NCBI RefSeq assembly: GCF_000407545.1
Contig: NZ_ASWH01000001.1
Location: 1,813,501-1,877,500, forward strand
From: Enterococcus gilvus ATCC BAA-350
Lineage (GTDB): Bacteria > Bacillota > Bacilli > Lactobacillales > Enterococcaceae
Direction of reading: 5' to 3'
DNA length: 64,000 bases
This document shows positions 55,832 through 64,000 of this stretch, piece by piece. Under the pieces are notes generated by a model that did no database searches, had not been told where the DNA came from, and worked only from the letters and a program-made list of their open reading frames with translations. The position numbers and the translations under genes were made by a program. Each line of letters opens with the position of its first letter. Positions within the stretch are counted from its first letter, which is position 1.

Positions 55832-56509
55832 TTACGTTTCACTTACGGCTGCATCAAGGTGTCCTTGCATAATCTCCACTGATTTTTCAATGGATTCGTT
55901 CAGATTGAATAGACCGCTTGTTCCTACGATCAAAATATCTGCTCCGGCTTCAATCATTGTTTGATAGGTTTTTTCATTGCACGAACCATCGATTTGAATG
56001 TCAAACCCAAGATTATTTTCTTTTCGACAGACCGTTAATTTTTTGACTTTCTCCAAACTCTCCGATATAAATGTTTGTCCAGCAAAGCCCGGATCAACAG
56101 TCATTACGGTCACGATATCAATCAAATGGATGTAATCAAAAATCAGATTCAAGGGGGTTTCTGGATTTAGAACAACGCCTAGTTTTTTCCCTCGTTTTTT
56201 GATTGTTTCACTCAATCGAAACGCATGACCATTCAAAAATTCAGCATGAATACTGATCACTTCCACACCAATATCCAGCAATGGTTCTACGTAATCGATT
56301 GGATTGGTGACCATTAAATGCGCGTCCATCGGAATCGTCGTGTGGTTGTTTAATTGTTCAATAAACCAAGGGGACAATGTCATATTACTGACATAATGCC
56401 CATCCATAATATCGATATGGTAATAATCCACCGTTTGATTCAAGCAATTAATTTGTTCTGCAAATTTACTAATGTTCATACACATTAATGATGGAGCAAT
56501 TTTTACCAT
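55832..56509 (-). CDS. alsE: D-allulose-6-phosphate 3-epimerase (AlsE-like)
   Basis: Interconverts D-allulose 6-phosphate and D-fructose 6-phosphate. The 225-residue ribulose-phosphate 3-epimerase-family barrel has IAPSLMCMNISKF, YHIDIMDGHYV, MDAHLMVTNP, MTVDPGFAGQ and IDGSCNEKTY. The SLMCM and LNPETPLN text follows E. coli AlsE more than Rpe. Last gene of the sigma-54 PTS operon, it would deliver product to glycolysis. Confidence 0.88.
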   Translation of the reverse strand: MVKIAPSLMCMNISKFAEQINCLNQTVDYYHIDIMDGHYVSNMTLSPWFIEQLNNHTTIPMDAHLMVTNPIDYVEPLLDIGVEVISIHAEFLNGHAFRLSETIKKRGKKLGVVLNPETPLNLIFDYIHLIDIVTVMTVDPGFAGQTFISESLEKVKKLTVCRKENNLGFDIQIDGSCNEKTYQTMIEAGADILIVGTSGLFNLNESIEKSVEIMQGHLDAAVSET

Positions 56510-56537
56510 TTTCGGTTCCTCTCTCCTCGTAAATTCT

Positions 56538-57281
56538 TTAGTTTACAGATTGTCCGCCATCCACTACCACTTCTGACCCCGTCATGAATCGGGATGCTTC
56601 TGAAGCTAGGAAAACTACGACATCTGCCACCTCATCTGCTGTACTGATGCGTTGATACAAAGGAATTCGGCTGCCCATCTCTTCCATCGTCCGTTCAGTA
56701 GCCTCTGCTGCATGTGCCGCCATCTGTGTTTTGATGTAGGCGGGATGTACTGAATTTACCCGAATGCCCCGCGGCGCAAACTCAATTGCTGCTGCTTTTG
56801 TCAATGCGGATACCGCACCTTTTGACGCAGCATAGGCAATTCGATTTTTCGATCCTAAAAAGGACGCGATGGAACTCGTATTGATGACACTACTGCCTTC
56901 ACCCAACAGTGGCGACATTGTTTTTACACCTAAGAAAATACTTAATGCGTTCACATCCATCGTCTTCTTCCAAAGCTCTACGCTTGTCTCCTCGATCGTC
57001 TCGATTTTAAAGATGCCTGCGTTATTGAACAGCACATCCACCTTGCCATATTTTTCGCTGATGTCAGCGACCGTACGCAGCCACGCGTCTTCGTCTGTTG
57101 CATCGAAGCAGTAGGCATGGATCTCTTTGTTTTTAAACTGGTCTAGCAAAGCTTGGACATTCTCGCTATTATTGTCATTTACTAACACTGTGAATCCTTT
57201 AGCAAGTAATTTCGTGACGACTGCTGTACCCAACCCGCCAGCGGCCCCCGTGATAAATGCGACCTTCTTTTCTTCACTCAT
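56538..57281 (-). CDS. Short-chain dehydrogenase/reductase
   Basis: A 247-residue classical SDR with TGAAGGLGTAV (cofactor loop), NNAG, the catalytic Ser in NTSSIASF and YAASK, and the GSEVVVDGG ending. The NDNNSE stretch after the second strand suggests NAD preference. In this operon it probably oxidises a polyol, or reduces a keto sugar. Confidence 0.9.
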   Translation of the reverse strand: MSEEKKVAFITGAAGGLGTAVVTKLLAKGFTVLVNDNNSENVQALLDQFKNKEIHAYCFDATDEDAWLRTVADISEKYGKVDVLFNNAGIFKIETIEETSVELWKKTMDVNALSIFLGVKTMSPLLGEGSSVINTSSIASFLGSKNRIAYAASKGAVSALTKAAAIEFAPRGIRVNSVHPAYIKTQMAAHAAEATERTMEEMGSRIPLYQRISTADEVADVVVFLASEASRFMTGSEVVVDGGQSVN

Positions 57282-57295
57282 TTTTCAGCTTCCCT

Positions 57296-57850
57296 CTATT
57301 CTAGATTTGCATGGCGGCTCTTTAATGCCTCCATCGTCATCTGTTTTTCTTCCATCAATCGTAACGCCAATACATCGTGAAATATCAAAAGTCCTTGTTC
57401 AAAGACCGTCGTCATTGGCTGAATCGACGTAAAGGTTTGATTGCTTTTAGATGGACTTTCAAATGTAACCACTGAATCGGACAACTGCGCAATCGAACTC
57501 TCTGGACTAGAAGTCAGGTGGACGATCGTTGCCTGATAGCTTTTAGCCTTTTTTGCTATTTCCAGCGGAATGACTGACTCTCCTGAGCCGCTGCCGACAA
57601 CCAAAAGATCGTCACTCGTAATCGGCGGCTCATTCAGATCACCCACCATATGACAGGAAATTCCTAAATGAGTCAGACGCTTCACCGCAGCCTCTAAAGA
57701 CAATCGAACTCTTCCAACACCAACAAAGAACACCTCTCGCGCACCGAGCAATGCCTCTACATAGGCCTCGATTTCCTCATTAGAAACTTTTCCTAGCAGC
57801 AGGCTCAATTCGTCCATTACAGCTTTACTTGACTCACCATAACTTCTCAT
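57296..57850 (-). CDS. SIS-domain 6-phospho-3-hexuloisomerase-like protein
   Basis: A 184-residue single SIS domain with FFVGVGRVRLSLEAAVKRLTHLG, VGSGSGESV and a conserved phosphosugar loop. It belongs with HxlB/PHI proteins, as does the protein at 34353-34895, but no HxlA gene is in this operon. Its start overlaps the dehydrogenase gene by 17 nt, showing coupling. Substrate is likely a keto-hexose phosphate. Confidence 0.82.
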   Translation of the reverse strand: MRSYGESSKAVMDELSLLLGKVSNEEIEAYVEALLGAREVFFVGVGRVRLSLEAAVKRLTHLGISCHMVGDLNEPPITSDDLLVVGSGSGESVIPLEIAKKAKSYQATIVHLTSSPESSIAQLSDSVVTFESPSKSNQTFTSIQPMTTVFEQGLLIFHDVLALRLMEEKQMTMEALKSRHANLE

Positions 57851-58886
57851 TCACCATCAACACCTTATTGTAAAATTCTTTTTTCTCATGAATCATATCG
57901 AACGCTGAAATCAAATCCTCAATCAGAACTTTATGAGTGACCAATGGCTTCAAATTCAATTGTTTGTTCGCTATCGCTTGAGCTGTAACCTGCCATTCAT
58001 TTTTGGGAAAATGTTCATAGATACTATTGAACATCCCAACGATCGTGCCTTCCTTACGCATAAACTGATCGTAGGTTTTCTGTTTCATCACCATGTCTGA
58101 ATGAGGATTACCCAATAAGACCACCCGACCAAATGTCCGAATCGATTTTGCGCATTGATCAAAAGCTGCACTGGAACCCGTTGCTTCGATTGCGACATCG
58201 GCTAGTTTGCCAGCTAAAGTTTCTAAAATAAAGGCTTCCGCATCCTGCTCTTGACTATTACAGACATCCGTAAAACCCAATTCACGAGCAAAAGCGACTT
58301 TAGTCGGATCAATATCCACCAGCAATACCTTCCCAGCACCATTGATTTGTGCCCACTGAGCGACCATTATACCAATCGGTCCTGCTCCGTAAATAACAAT
58401 AGTGTCGCCAACATTCAGGTCGGCCTTATTAATCACGTGCTGGGCAACCGTCGCAGGCTCTACCATTGCCCCTTCTTCATAGCTCACGTGATCTTCTAAA
58501 AGAACTAGATTAAATAATGGAACAGCTAAGTATTCTTCAAACCCGCCATCTGTTCTTGAGCCAAAGTAATTGTACTTTTTACATTGTGCGTAATAGCCCG
58601 ATTGGCAGAATTCACATTCGTTGCAGGGCAGCAGTGGAAATACTGCCGCCTTTTTTCCTAAATATTCTTGACTGACTTCTTCTCCGACAGCAACAATTTC
58701 TCCGGCAAATTCGTGCCCCAATACTGTTGGGAAATGATACGAACCCGTCACGTATACCCGCGGGATGTCAGAGCCGCAAATCCCGCAAGCCATGACCTGG
58801 ACCAACACTTCGCCCTTTTTCGGCACGGGCTTTTCTTTTTCAACGAGTTCCAACTGATTGATTGCTTTTAACTCAACTGCCTTCAT
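57834..58886 (-). CDS. Zinc-dependent polyol-type dehydrogenase
   Basis: A 350-residue medium-chain dehydrogenase. Catalytic zinc ligands lie in CGICGSD and LGHEFAGEI, and the structural zinc site is CNECEFCQSGYYAQC. The Rossmann loop is YGAGPIGIM. It resembles galactitol-1-phosphate and sorbitol-type dehydrogenases. The ATG at 58886 has GAAGGAAAA upstream. It follows the IID gene by 18 nt. Confidence 0.88.
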   Translation of the reverse strand: MKAVELKAINQLELVEKEKPVPKKGEVLVQVMACGICGSDIPRVYVTGSYHFPTVLGHEFAGEIVAVGEEVSQEYLGKKAAVFPLLPCNECEFCQSGYYAQCKKYNYFGSRTDGGFEEYLAVPLFNLVLLEDHVSYEEGAMVEPATVAQHVINKADLNVGDTIVIYGAGPIGIMVAQWAQINGAGKVLLVDIDPTKVAFARELGFTDVCNSQEQDAEAFILETLAGKLADVAIEATGSSAAFDQCAKSIRTFGRVVLLGNPHSDMVMKQKTYDQFMRKEGTIVGMFNSIYEHFPKNEWQVTAQAIANKQLNLKPLVTHKVLIEDLISAFDMIHEKKEFYNKVLMVNEKLW

Positions 58887-58904
58887 GTTTTCCTTCACTC
58901 CCAC

Positions 58905-59732
58905 TTATTTTGGAATCCCTAAAACGCCTAGATACGACAGGGAGATTCCCAGAACAAAAATGATCAAAATAATCAAATTGATATTTACTTTTTTCCGTAC
59001 CAGCCAGTAGACCAGCATGGTGATCCCCAATGGAACGAGCCCTGGCATCAAGGCATTGATAACCTGCTCTTGAATTCCTAATTTGACGCCCTTGATATTC
59101 AAAATCAACGGAATCTCAATATTCACTCGGGAGGCAGTCATACACCCTACCACCATCAATCCCACCATACTGAAAATCTCCGTCAAACGAGCGATCGTGC
59201 CTTCACGCAGCATTGTTAAGATGAAGGATTTTCCTTTTTGATAACCTAAGCGGTACATGTTCCAGCCAAAGCCGATCAAACAAATCTTGTAGGCAATCTC
59301 AAAGAAGATTGGCCCGACATAACTGCCGTCAATTGCCAGTGAACAAGCAATACCAGCTAAAATCGGATAAACGATCCCTTGACTGACTGTATCGCCGATC
59401 CCTGCGATAGGCCCCATCAGCCCTGTCCGAAGCGAATTGATCGTTTCATCTGTGATGTCTTCCGCGCCATTGGCACGCTGCTCCTCCATTGCGGCCGCAA
59501 CACCTGGAATCATCGTTCCAATAAAGGACGGTTCCGTATTATAGAACACAAAATATTTTTTCAATTCTTTCACTTGCCGTTCTTTGTCTTCCGGATAGAG
59601 CTTCCGAATGACTGGCACCATCGCATTTGCTTGGCCTAACGCCTGCAATCGTTCATAGTTATAAGCCGTTTCACTCGAATAGGTCAGCGCCCAGTTTTTT
59701 AGTAATTCTTTTCTCGTTAATTTTGCTTCCAT
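58905..59732 (-). CDS. Mannose-family PTS component IID
   Basis: A 275-residue membrane component. The LTRKELLKNW start, GMIPG-type segment IGTMIPGVAAAMEEQRANG, and GPIAGIGDTVSQG are standard IID text. About four C-terminal helices. It forms the sugar channel with IIC, whose stop directly abuts its start. Confidence 0.95.
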   Translation of the reverse strand: MEAKLTRKELLKNWALTYSSETAYNYERLQALGQANAMVPVIRKLYPEDKERQVKELKKYFVFYNTEPSFIGTMIPGVAAAMEEQRANGAEDITDETINSLRTGLMGPIAGIGDTVSQGIVYPILAGIACSLAIDGSYVGPIFFEIAYKICLIGFGWNMYRLGYQKGKSFILTMLREGTIARLTEIFSMVGLMVVGCMTASRVNIEIPLILNIKGVKLGIQEQVINALMPGLVPLGITMLVYWLVRKKVNINLIILIIFVLGISLSYLGVLGIPK

Positions 59733-60491
59733 TTATGATTGCTCCCTTCCAGCAGGTTTCATGTCAAGAAATCCAGTATTGTAGAACACAAAGCCCATGA
59801 TGGCAGCGATCGCTGTTACTGCCATAACGTCCAATTTCAAATAAACTGCCAATATGAAGCCGAAGAAGAAGAAGGGCATGATCTTTTTATTTCCCATAAA
59901 GCTGATCAGCATGGCGATCCCTAATGCAGGCATGATTGCCCCGACGACTTGCATCGCATCTACAAAGGAATCAGGAATCATGTTCAAAAGATTTTTCATC
60001 GGCTCTGCACCAAAGTAAACCAAGATAAACGCAGGTACTCCCGTAATGATAAAATTCAAAATTCCCGAAGGTACATAATTCATCATGCGCATCGCGCGAA
60101 TATTTCCGTTATCCAAAAATTTCTCTGCACGATGGACCCATAACGCATTGATCGACATCGTCAACTGGAAGGTCAGAATACCGAATAGACTAAATGGTAC
60201 AGCAAAAGTGACTGCCAAACTTGGGTCTGCCCCTGATAAAATCGTCATCGCTGTACCAAAAACAGCGGCCACCGGCAAGTTCCCCGGCATCGTTCCTCCC
60301 GCAGTGATCCAACCGAGATACGCCAAGTTGATATACGCTGCTGCCTGCATCCCTATCAATGGCTCACCCATAGCCAAAGCAACCAAGAATCCCGACCAGA
60401 TCGGATACAACCACGAGCGCGTAATCAAATGACTCGGCCACCAATTACAAACCGTTGAAATAATAGCAACTAAAATTGCGGATAAAAGCAT
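59733..60491 (-). CDS. Mannose-family PTS component IIC
   Basis: A 252-residue sorbose/mannose-type IIC permease with about seven helices. AGGTMPGNLPVAAVFGTA and the MQVVGAIMPALGIAMLI segment mark the family. GGAGGAAAAAA precedes the ATG. Substrate cannot be read from the sequence. Confidence 0.94.
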   Translation of the reverse strand: MLLSAILVAIISTVCNWWPSHLITRSWLYPIWSGFLVALAMGEPLIGMQAAAYINLAYLGWITAGGTMPGNLPVAAVFGTAMTILSGADPSLAVTFAVPFSLFGILTFQLTMSINALWVHRAEKFLDNGNIRAMRMMNYVPSGILNFIITGVPAFILVYFGAEPMKNLLNMIPDSFVDAMQVVGAIMPALGIAMLISFMGNKKIMPFFFFGFILAVYLKLDVMAVTAIAAIMGFVFYNTGFLDMKPAGREQS

Positions 60492-60531
60492 TTTTTTTCC
60501 TCCTTTTTCCTAGTAATGAATGAATTCTTGC

Positions 60532-61008
60532 TTATAAATATTTCGACAAATCAGTTTCTTTTTGATCGGGAATAATGTGAATCACGACTGGAATCCCTTG
60601 GTCGATCAGTTGTTTAAAGGTGGTACGTTCCTCATCCGATGCCGAAATGTTTTTATAAAGGACGCGTCGATTGGCTTTCACCCCCATACCGCCGACAACC
60701 AGCTTATCGATCGCGATGTCGTTTTTGACCAGCGCATCAATGGTGACTGGTGCTTTCACTAAAATAATCAGGCGTTTATTTTCTGACTCCTGTTCTTTCA
60801 AAAAGGTGACCGCATCCTCCAATCCTTTTACGATGATGTCGATGCCTGAAGGAGCAGACATTTTCAATATCTCACTCATAAAATCATCTTTTGCGACTTC
60901 TTCGTCAATAATCAAAATTTGATTTGCTCGTGTTTTCTTCACCCACGCTGTCATTACCTGTCCGTGGATCAATCGATCGTCAATTCGCGTTAATACGATT
61001 TCGCTCAT
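60532..61008 (-). CDS. Mannose-family PTS component IIB
   Basis: A 158-residue IIB domain with the phospho-histidine in RIDDRLIHGQVMTAW and IDKLVVGGMGVKANRR. The ATG at 61008 follows GGAAGG and is separated from the IIA stop by one nucleotide. Confidence 0.95.
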   Translation of the reverse strand: MSEIVLTRIDDRLIHGQVMTAWVKKTRANQILIIDEEVAKDDFMSEILKMSAPSGIDIIVKGLEDAVTFLKEQESENKRLIILVKAPVTIDALVKNDIAIDKLVVGGMGVKANRRVLYKNISASDEERTTFKQLIDQGIPVVIHIIPDQKETDLSKYL

Positions 61009-61009
61009 G

Positions 61010-61426
61010 TTATTCATCCTTCCCATAATTTTCAAAAAGTTCTTTGATGCCGTCTTTTCCGACTGTCTGGATATAGGTTGTTAATTCGTCCAAATCCATC
61101 GTCTCTCTGCTGCATACAGCTTCGATCACCATCGGCAGGTTCACCCCTGTTACAGAACGATAGTCTACTTTGCCTTTCAGCGTCTGGTAGTTTTGAGCAG
61201 TCACATTGTAAGGACTAGCTCCAAAAATGTCACAAAAGACCAAAACCCCTTGCCCCTGCTCCAACTCCAGCATTTTCTCTGCAACCTCTTCTTTGTATGC
61301 TTCGATACTTGTCTCATGATAAAGACCCAATGTGTCGATATTCTCCGCCTCTCCTGTAATTAGTCTCAATGCGGAGAGATATCCGGCGGCAAGCTCTCCG
61401 TGGGTCAATAGTAATACACCGATCAT
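61010..61426 (-). CDS. Mannose-family PTS component IIA
   Basis: A 138-residue IIA-Man domain with the phospho-histidine in LLLTHGELAAGYL and VLVFCDIFGASPYN. First gene of the operon, with GGAGG close to the predicted sigma-54 start site, so the leader is only about 16 nt. Confidence 0.94.
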   Translation of the reverse strand: MIGVLLLTHGELAAGYLSALRLITGEAENIDTLGLYHETSIEAYKEEVAEKMLELEQGQGVLVFCDIFGASPYNVTAQNYQTLKGKVDYRSVTGVNLPMVIEAVCSRETMDLDELTTYIQTVGKDGIKELFENYGKDE

Positions 61427-61450
61427 TCTTCCACCTCCTCGCTTTTATAT

Positions 61451-61470
61451 ATTGCAATAAGCGTGCCAAT
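61451..61470 (-). promoter_or_regulatory. Sigma-54 (-24/-12) promoter of the PTS operon
   Basis: The minus strand reads TTGGCACGCTTATTGCAAT, matching the RpoN consensus TTGGCACG-N4-TTGCA with GG and GC exactly 10 nt apart (66-67 and 54-55). Transcription should start near 61442. Confidence 0.93.
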
Positions 61471-61483
61471 TTACTGAACAATA

Positions 61484-61535
61484 GAAAAAAAGCATCAAAT
61501 CAACGTTAAACAGACGGAAATGATTTGATGCTTTT
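61484..61535 (-). terminator. Terminator of the LevR-type gene
   Basis: AAAAGCATCAAATCA pairs with TGATTTGATGCTTTT, and seven T follow on the minus strand. It isolates the activator transcript from the PTS operon. Confidence 0.85.
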
Positions 61536-61554
61536 GAATGAACAACTTATTTAG

Positions 61555-61592
61555 TTAGTGTGCTGTCAATTAAAATTTAGTGTGCTGTCAAT
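61555..61592. promoter_or_regulatory. Direct repeats, probable upstream activator sites
   Basis: TTAGTGTGCTGTCAAT occurs twice, at 61555-61570 and 61577-61592, 22 nt apart (two helical turns). Centres are about 120 and 142 nt before the predicted sigma-54 start, the usual range for LevR-type enhancer binding. The second copy overlaps the activator's stop codon. Confidence 0.7.
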
Positions 61593-64000
61593 ACATCAAG
61601 CTTGTGTTGACTTCGATCAGTTCCATCATATAACTGATCTCGCTGTCTTCAATCACGATCGCGTACCGATTTTCTAAAGGGATAAGAAGTTCCTTTAAGT
61701 AGCTGTACAACGCCGGATCGCTTTGGATGATTTCCTCCGCATCCTCCCGTAAAAATTGCTCCTTGCGAATCGACCGTTCGATCATGTTGCTTGTATGGAA
61801 AAGAAACTTGATCCAAAAATCCTCGAAGTTTTCAATGCTATAGCTATCTGCGATTTTCTTCGCTTCGATCTCTAACAAATCATAGATCGTCGCCCCATCT
61901 AAAAATATCAAGCTCTCCTCTAAAATACAGATGATCTTGCTTCGTCGATCATCAGTGAAGGGATTGGTATCGTCTTGCATCGCTTTGTCTTGAAAGTCTT
62001 CTACGCTGTTCCCAATATATGCGCTTTGTTCGACGATGTCTTCAGACAGCTTAGTGATGGACATTTTTGGAAGCAGGGATTTACGCGTCGCTTCAATGAC
62101 CATTGGTGTCGTCACCATCTTGATCGTTTGTGTGGGGATGCCTGTTTTCTTCGTAATAATATCGCCGAACATATTGAGCGACCCCATATCGCTAAGAATC
62201 ACGACACCTTTGCCTTGATCGATCTTTTGTACCAAAGAAGTGGCCTTTTCCAAGGTATCGCCAACGGATTGCGACAGCGGCATATTTAATCCGACTGCGT
62301 GCTCGACATTTAACAATTGATTGGCCGTGTTCGCCAGATCTGTCGCCGCGGTCGTCCCGTGCATCAAGATCAAAACACCAGTTTTCTTCTCTGTATACTT
62401 TTCATTCATTGCCTTTAAATACAAAGAAATAAAATATTTTTCACTCTCAGGCAATTGAACTTCTAATTGATCAGAGATTTCTCGACAAATCTGCTCAGCC
62501 ATTTCGATTTCTTTTTCCATAGCCAATTCGTTCGGTTTTTTATGTTCTAAAAAAGAATTGTCTCTAAAGGAATAGCCCTCCGTGATTTTTTCGATCAAGG
62601 TATCCAGATGCAAAGCCAAGCTTTTGATGTTGCTGTCGTCTAAGTGATAATGCTTCTTCTGCGCTACACGTTTTAAAATATTGACGGTGATTTCATAATT
62701 TTTACGAGAAACGATTTTGAAGATGGCCTGCTGCTGATTGCCTTGCTTTTCTGCTAACTGCTGTGCTTTGCCCTGTATGATCGACTTGAGGGGAGAAAGC
62801 GAGCCTTTCCCTTCCAGATACTTGTGGTACGTCTCCAAAACATCGTGGGACACACTTTCTTCCTCATCTACCAGAAGAAATGGGTCCGAATCCCGCTCCT
62901 CTTCAGGTGTGAAAACAAATTCGTCAATTTGCAGCAGTTTCAGTTTTTCTCGCATCTCAGCGTTGATCTCAGAAGAATGGGCATAATAGAACTGGTCGAT
63001 CAAATAGGTCGATAAATGGGACAGTTTTACTTGAATGACCTGGGAGTGATTGGAGATACTGTCGACTAACGCATTGGCACACAACAATTGAATATCATTC
63101 TTCATTTGTCCGATATTTCCGACTGGATCGTATTGTAAAAAGAACCGGATCACATCTTCGTTTACTTGCAGTTTGCGCTCGGTCTTTTTAGCTTCTTGCT
63201 TAAAACAAAAATAAATCAGTTTGATTTTTTCAGCCAATCCTCGTTCCTTTACACTCGGCATAAAAATTTTCAATGGAATACGACGTAAAAAAGTAGACAG
63301 GATATTCCCTTCGATCGCCTCAGTCGTAGCACCAATAATCAGCACACGAACCTTTCGAGGGTTGGAGGATTCGCCCAGGCGATAATATTCCCCGCGGTCC
63401 ATGATCGAAAACAGCATCTCTTGTCCTTCTGGCGGCAACCGATGAATCTCATCCAAGAAAAGAATGCCATTGTTCGCTGCGGCGATCAGTCCATCCTTAT
63501 CGGTCTCTGCTCCAGTAAAGGCATGCTTAACGTGACCAAAAAGATGATCCAATAGCAGATGCTGGTTATTAGAATAATCCGCACAGTTGAATACGATATA
63601 AGGAGAATCCTCCTGCAGCTTTCCGGCATGTTTTGCGTATTGGTACATAAATCGTGCAAATGTCGTCTTTCCTGAGCCAGAGGGTCCCGTCAGCAACGAA
63701 TGCAGTCCAAAGGGTGGATAAAGCAGTGCTGCCTTTGCCTGTCGCACCGCATTTTCCAACGAGCCATCATACCCAATCAGCTCCGTAAAAGGGTAGTCCC
63801 CAGGACAGGAATCTTTATTTTCCAGCAATCCTCGAACTTCTTCCACTGTCAAAGATGCCTTCAAGGAACATCCTTTACCGATCGCTGCTTCGACCAGCTC
63901 CTTCGTCAAAAATCGAACGGGCCTGCCAGAAAGCTTGAGGACTTTTCCTTCCTCTGCTAATCGATTTAAATCACGACTTACGTTATAGCGAGCGATTCCA
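61588..64000 (-). CDS. LevR-type sigma-54 activator with PRD domains (5' partial)
   Basis: The frame stays open to the right edge: before the TTG at 63909 another 30 codons encode a winged helix end (RYNVSRDLNRLAEEGKV, GRPVRFL), so the true start is outside. An AAA+ domain follows with Walker A GPSGSGKTTF, the sigma-54 contact HAFTGA (GAFTGA class), and Walker B GILFLDE. PRD1, a IIA-Man-like domain (GVLILMHGTTAATD) and a C-terminal PRD with FHTSNMIERS complete it. PTS phosphorylation should control it, and it likely activates the adjacent operon. Confidence 0.92.
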   Translation of the reverse strand, partial: GIARYNVSRDLNRLAEEGKVLKLSGRPVRFLTKELVEAAIGKGCSLKASLTVEEVRGLLENKDSCPGDYPFTELIGYDGSLENAVRQAKAALLYPPFGLHSLLTGPSGSGKTTFARFMYQYAKHAGKLQEDSPYIVFNCADYSNNQHLLLDHLFGHVKHAFTGAETDKDGLIAAANNGILFLDEIHRLPPEGQEMLFSIMDRGEYYRLGESSNPRKVRVLIIGATTEAIEGNILSTFLRRIPLKIFMPSVKERGLAEKIKLIYFCFKQEAKKTERKLQVNEDVIRFFLQYDPVGNIGQMKNDIQLLCANALVDSISNHSQVIQVKLSHLSTYLIDQFYYAHSSEINAEMREKLKLLQIDEFVFTPEEERDSDPFLLVDEEESVSHDVLETYHKYLEGKGSLSPLKSIIQGKAQQLAEKQGNQQQAIFKIVSRKNYEITVNILKRVAQKKHYHLDDSNIKSLALHLDTLIEKITEGYSFRDNSFLEHKKPNELAMEKEIEMAEQICREISDQLEVQLPESEKYFISLYLKAMNEKYTEKKTGVLILMHGTTAATDLANTANQLLNVEHAVGLNMPLSQSVGDTLEKATSLVQKIDQGKGVVILSDMGSLNMFGDIITKKTGIPTQTIKMVTTPMVIEATRKSLLPKMSITKLSEDIVEQSAYIGNSVEDFQDKAMQDDTNPFTDDRRSKIICILEESLIFLDGATIYDLLEIEAKKIADSYSIENFEDFWIKFLFHTSNMIERSIRKEQFLREDAEEIIQSDPALYSYLKELLIPLENRYAIVIEDSEISYMMELIEVNTSLMY

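Overview
The window reads as a chromosomal segment of a low-GC Gram-positive bacterium of the order Lactobacillales, most likely an Enterococcus. Support comes from a tmRNA whose encoded tag reads AKNNNNSYALAA, an EbsC/YbaK protein, an LTA synthase, a SagA/PcsB-like secreted coiled-coil hydrolase, the alsS-aldB pair, NADP-type glutamate dehydrogenase, and strong AGGAGG ribosome binding sites. I cannot name the species. An intact citrate synthase-aconitase-isocitrate dehydrogenase set argues against the species that are usually described as lacking these genes.

Layout. Positions 1-17200 hold mostly housekeeping genes: a membrane GDPD phosphodiesterase (cut by the left edge), pgi, gdhA, a BaiN/YhiN flavoprotein, ybaK/ebsC, an orphan lacD, an AroD-like protein with a changed active site, an RlmI-type methyltransferase, ltaS, an NCS2 purine permease and a YclJ/YclK-like two-component system. 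Positions 17340-18870 carry tmRNA, two small genes, a terminator-ended RNA-like structure and a gene relic. Positions 18852-23177 form a methionine T-box operon: SAM hydrolase followed by a complete ECF transporter (S, fused A-A', T). After two small genes comes a complete L-ascorbate operon (ulaG-C-A-B-D-E-F, 24353-29950) with divergent ulaR. An MFS transporter and an M20 amidohydrolase follow.

Positions 33705-39954 hold a LacI-type regulator and a seven-gene sugar-acid operon (TIM-barrel epimerase, unknown small protein, GntP/DcuC-like permease, KdgK, HxlA, HxlB, KDPG aldolase). Its promoter has three palindromic operators, one of them buried in the regulator's terminator. Next come a Cof phosphatase, citrate synthase divergent from aconitase-Icd (the oxidative route to 2-oxoglutarate, which gdhA can use to make glutamate), a free-Met-sulfoxide reductase, a PcsB/SagA-like M23 hydrolase, the acetoin genes aldB-alsS, trmO, a MerR regulator divergent from a radical SAM protein, and a second LacI regulator.

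The right end (55832-64000) is a mannose-family PTS operon with four sugar-metabolism genes (polyol-type dehydrogenase, SIS hexuloisomerase, SDR, AlsE-like epimerase). It is preceded by an excellent sigma-54 promoter, a paired direct repeat at activator distance, and a LevR-type AAA+/PRD activator gene that runs off the right edge. Together these suggest an uncharacterised hexitol/ketohexose route that enters glycolysis as fructose 6-phosphate.

Best leads for new biology: the T-box SAM hydrolase/ECF operon, the sigma-54 PTS cassette with its AlsE/HxlB-like enzymes, the LacI-controlled KDG/Hxl operon, the AroD-like protein lacking the catalytic His and Arg, and two families of small palindromic intergenic repeats.
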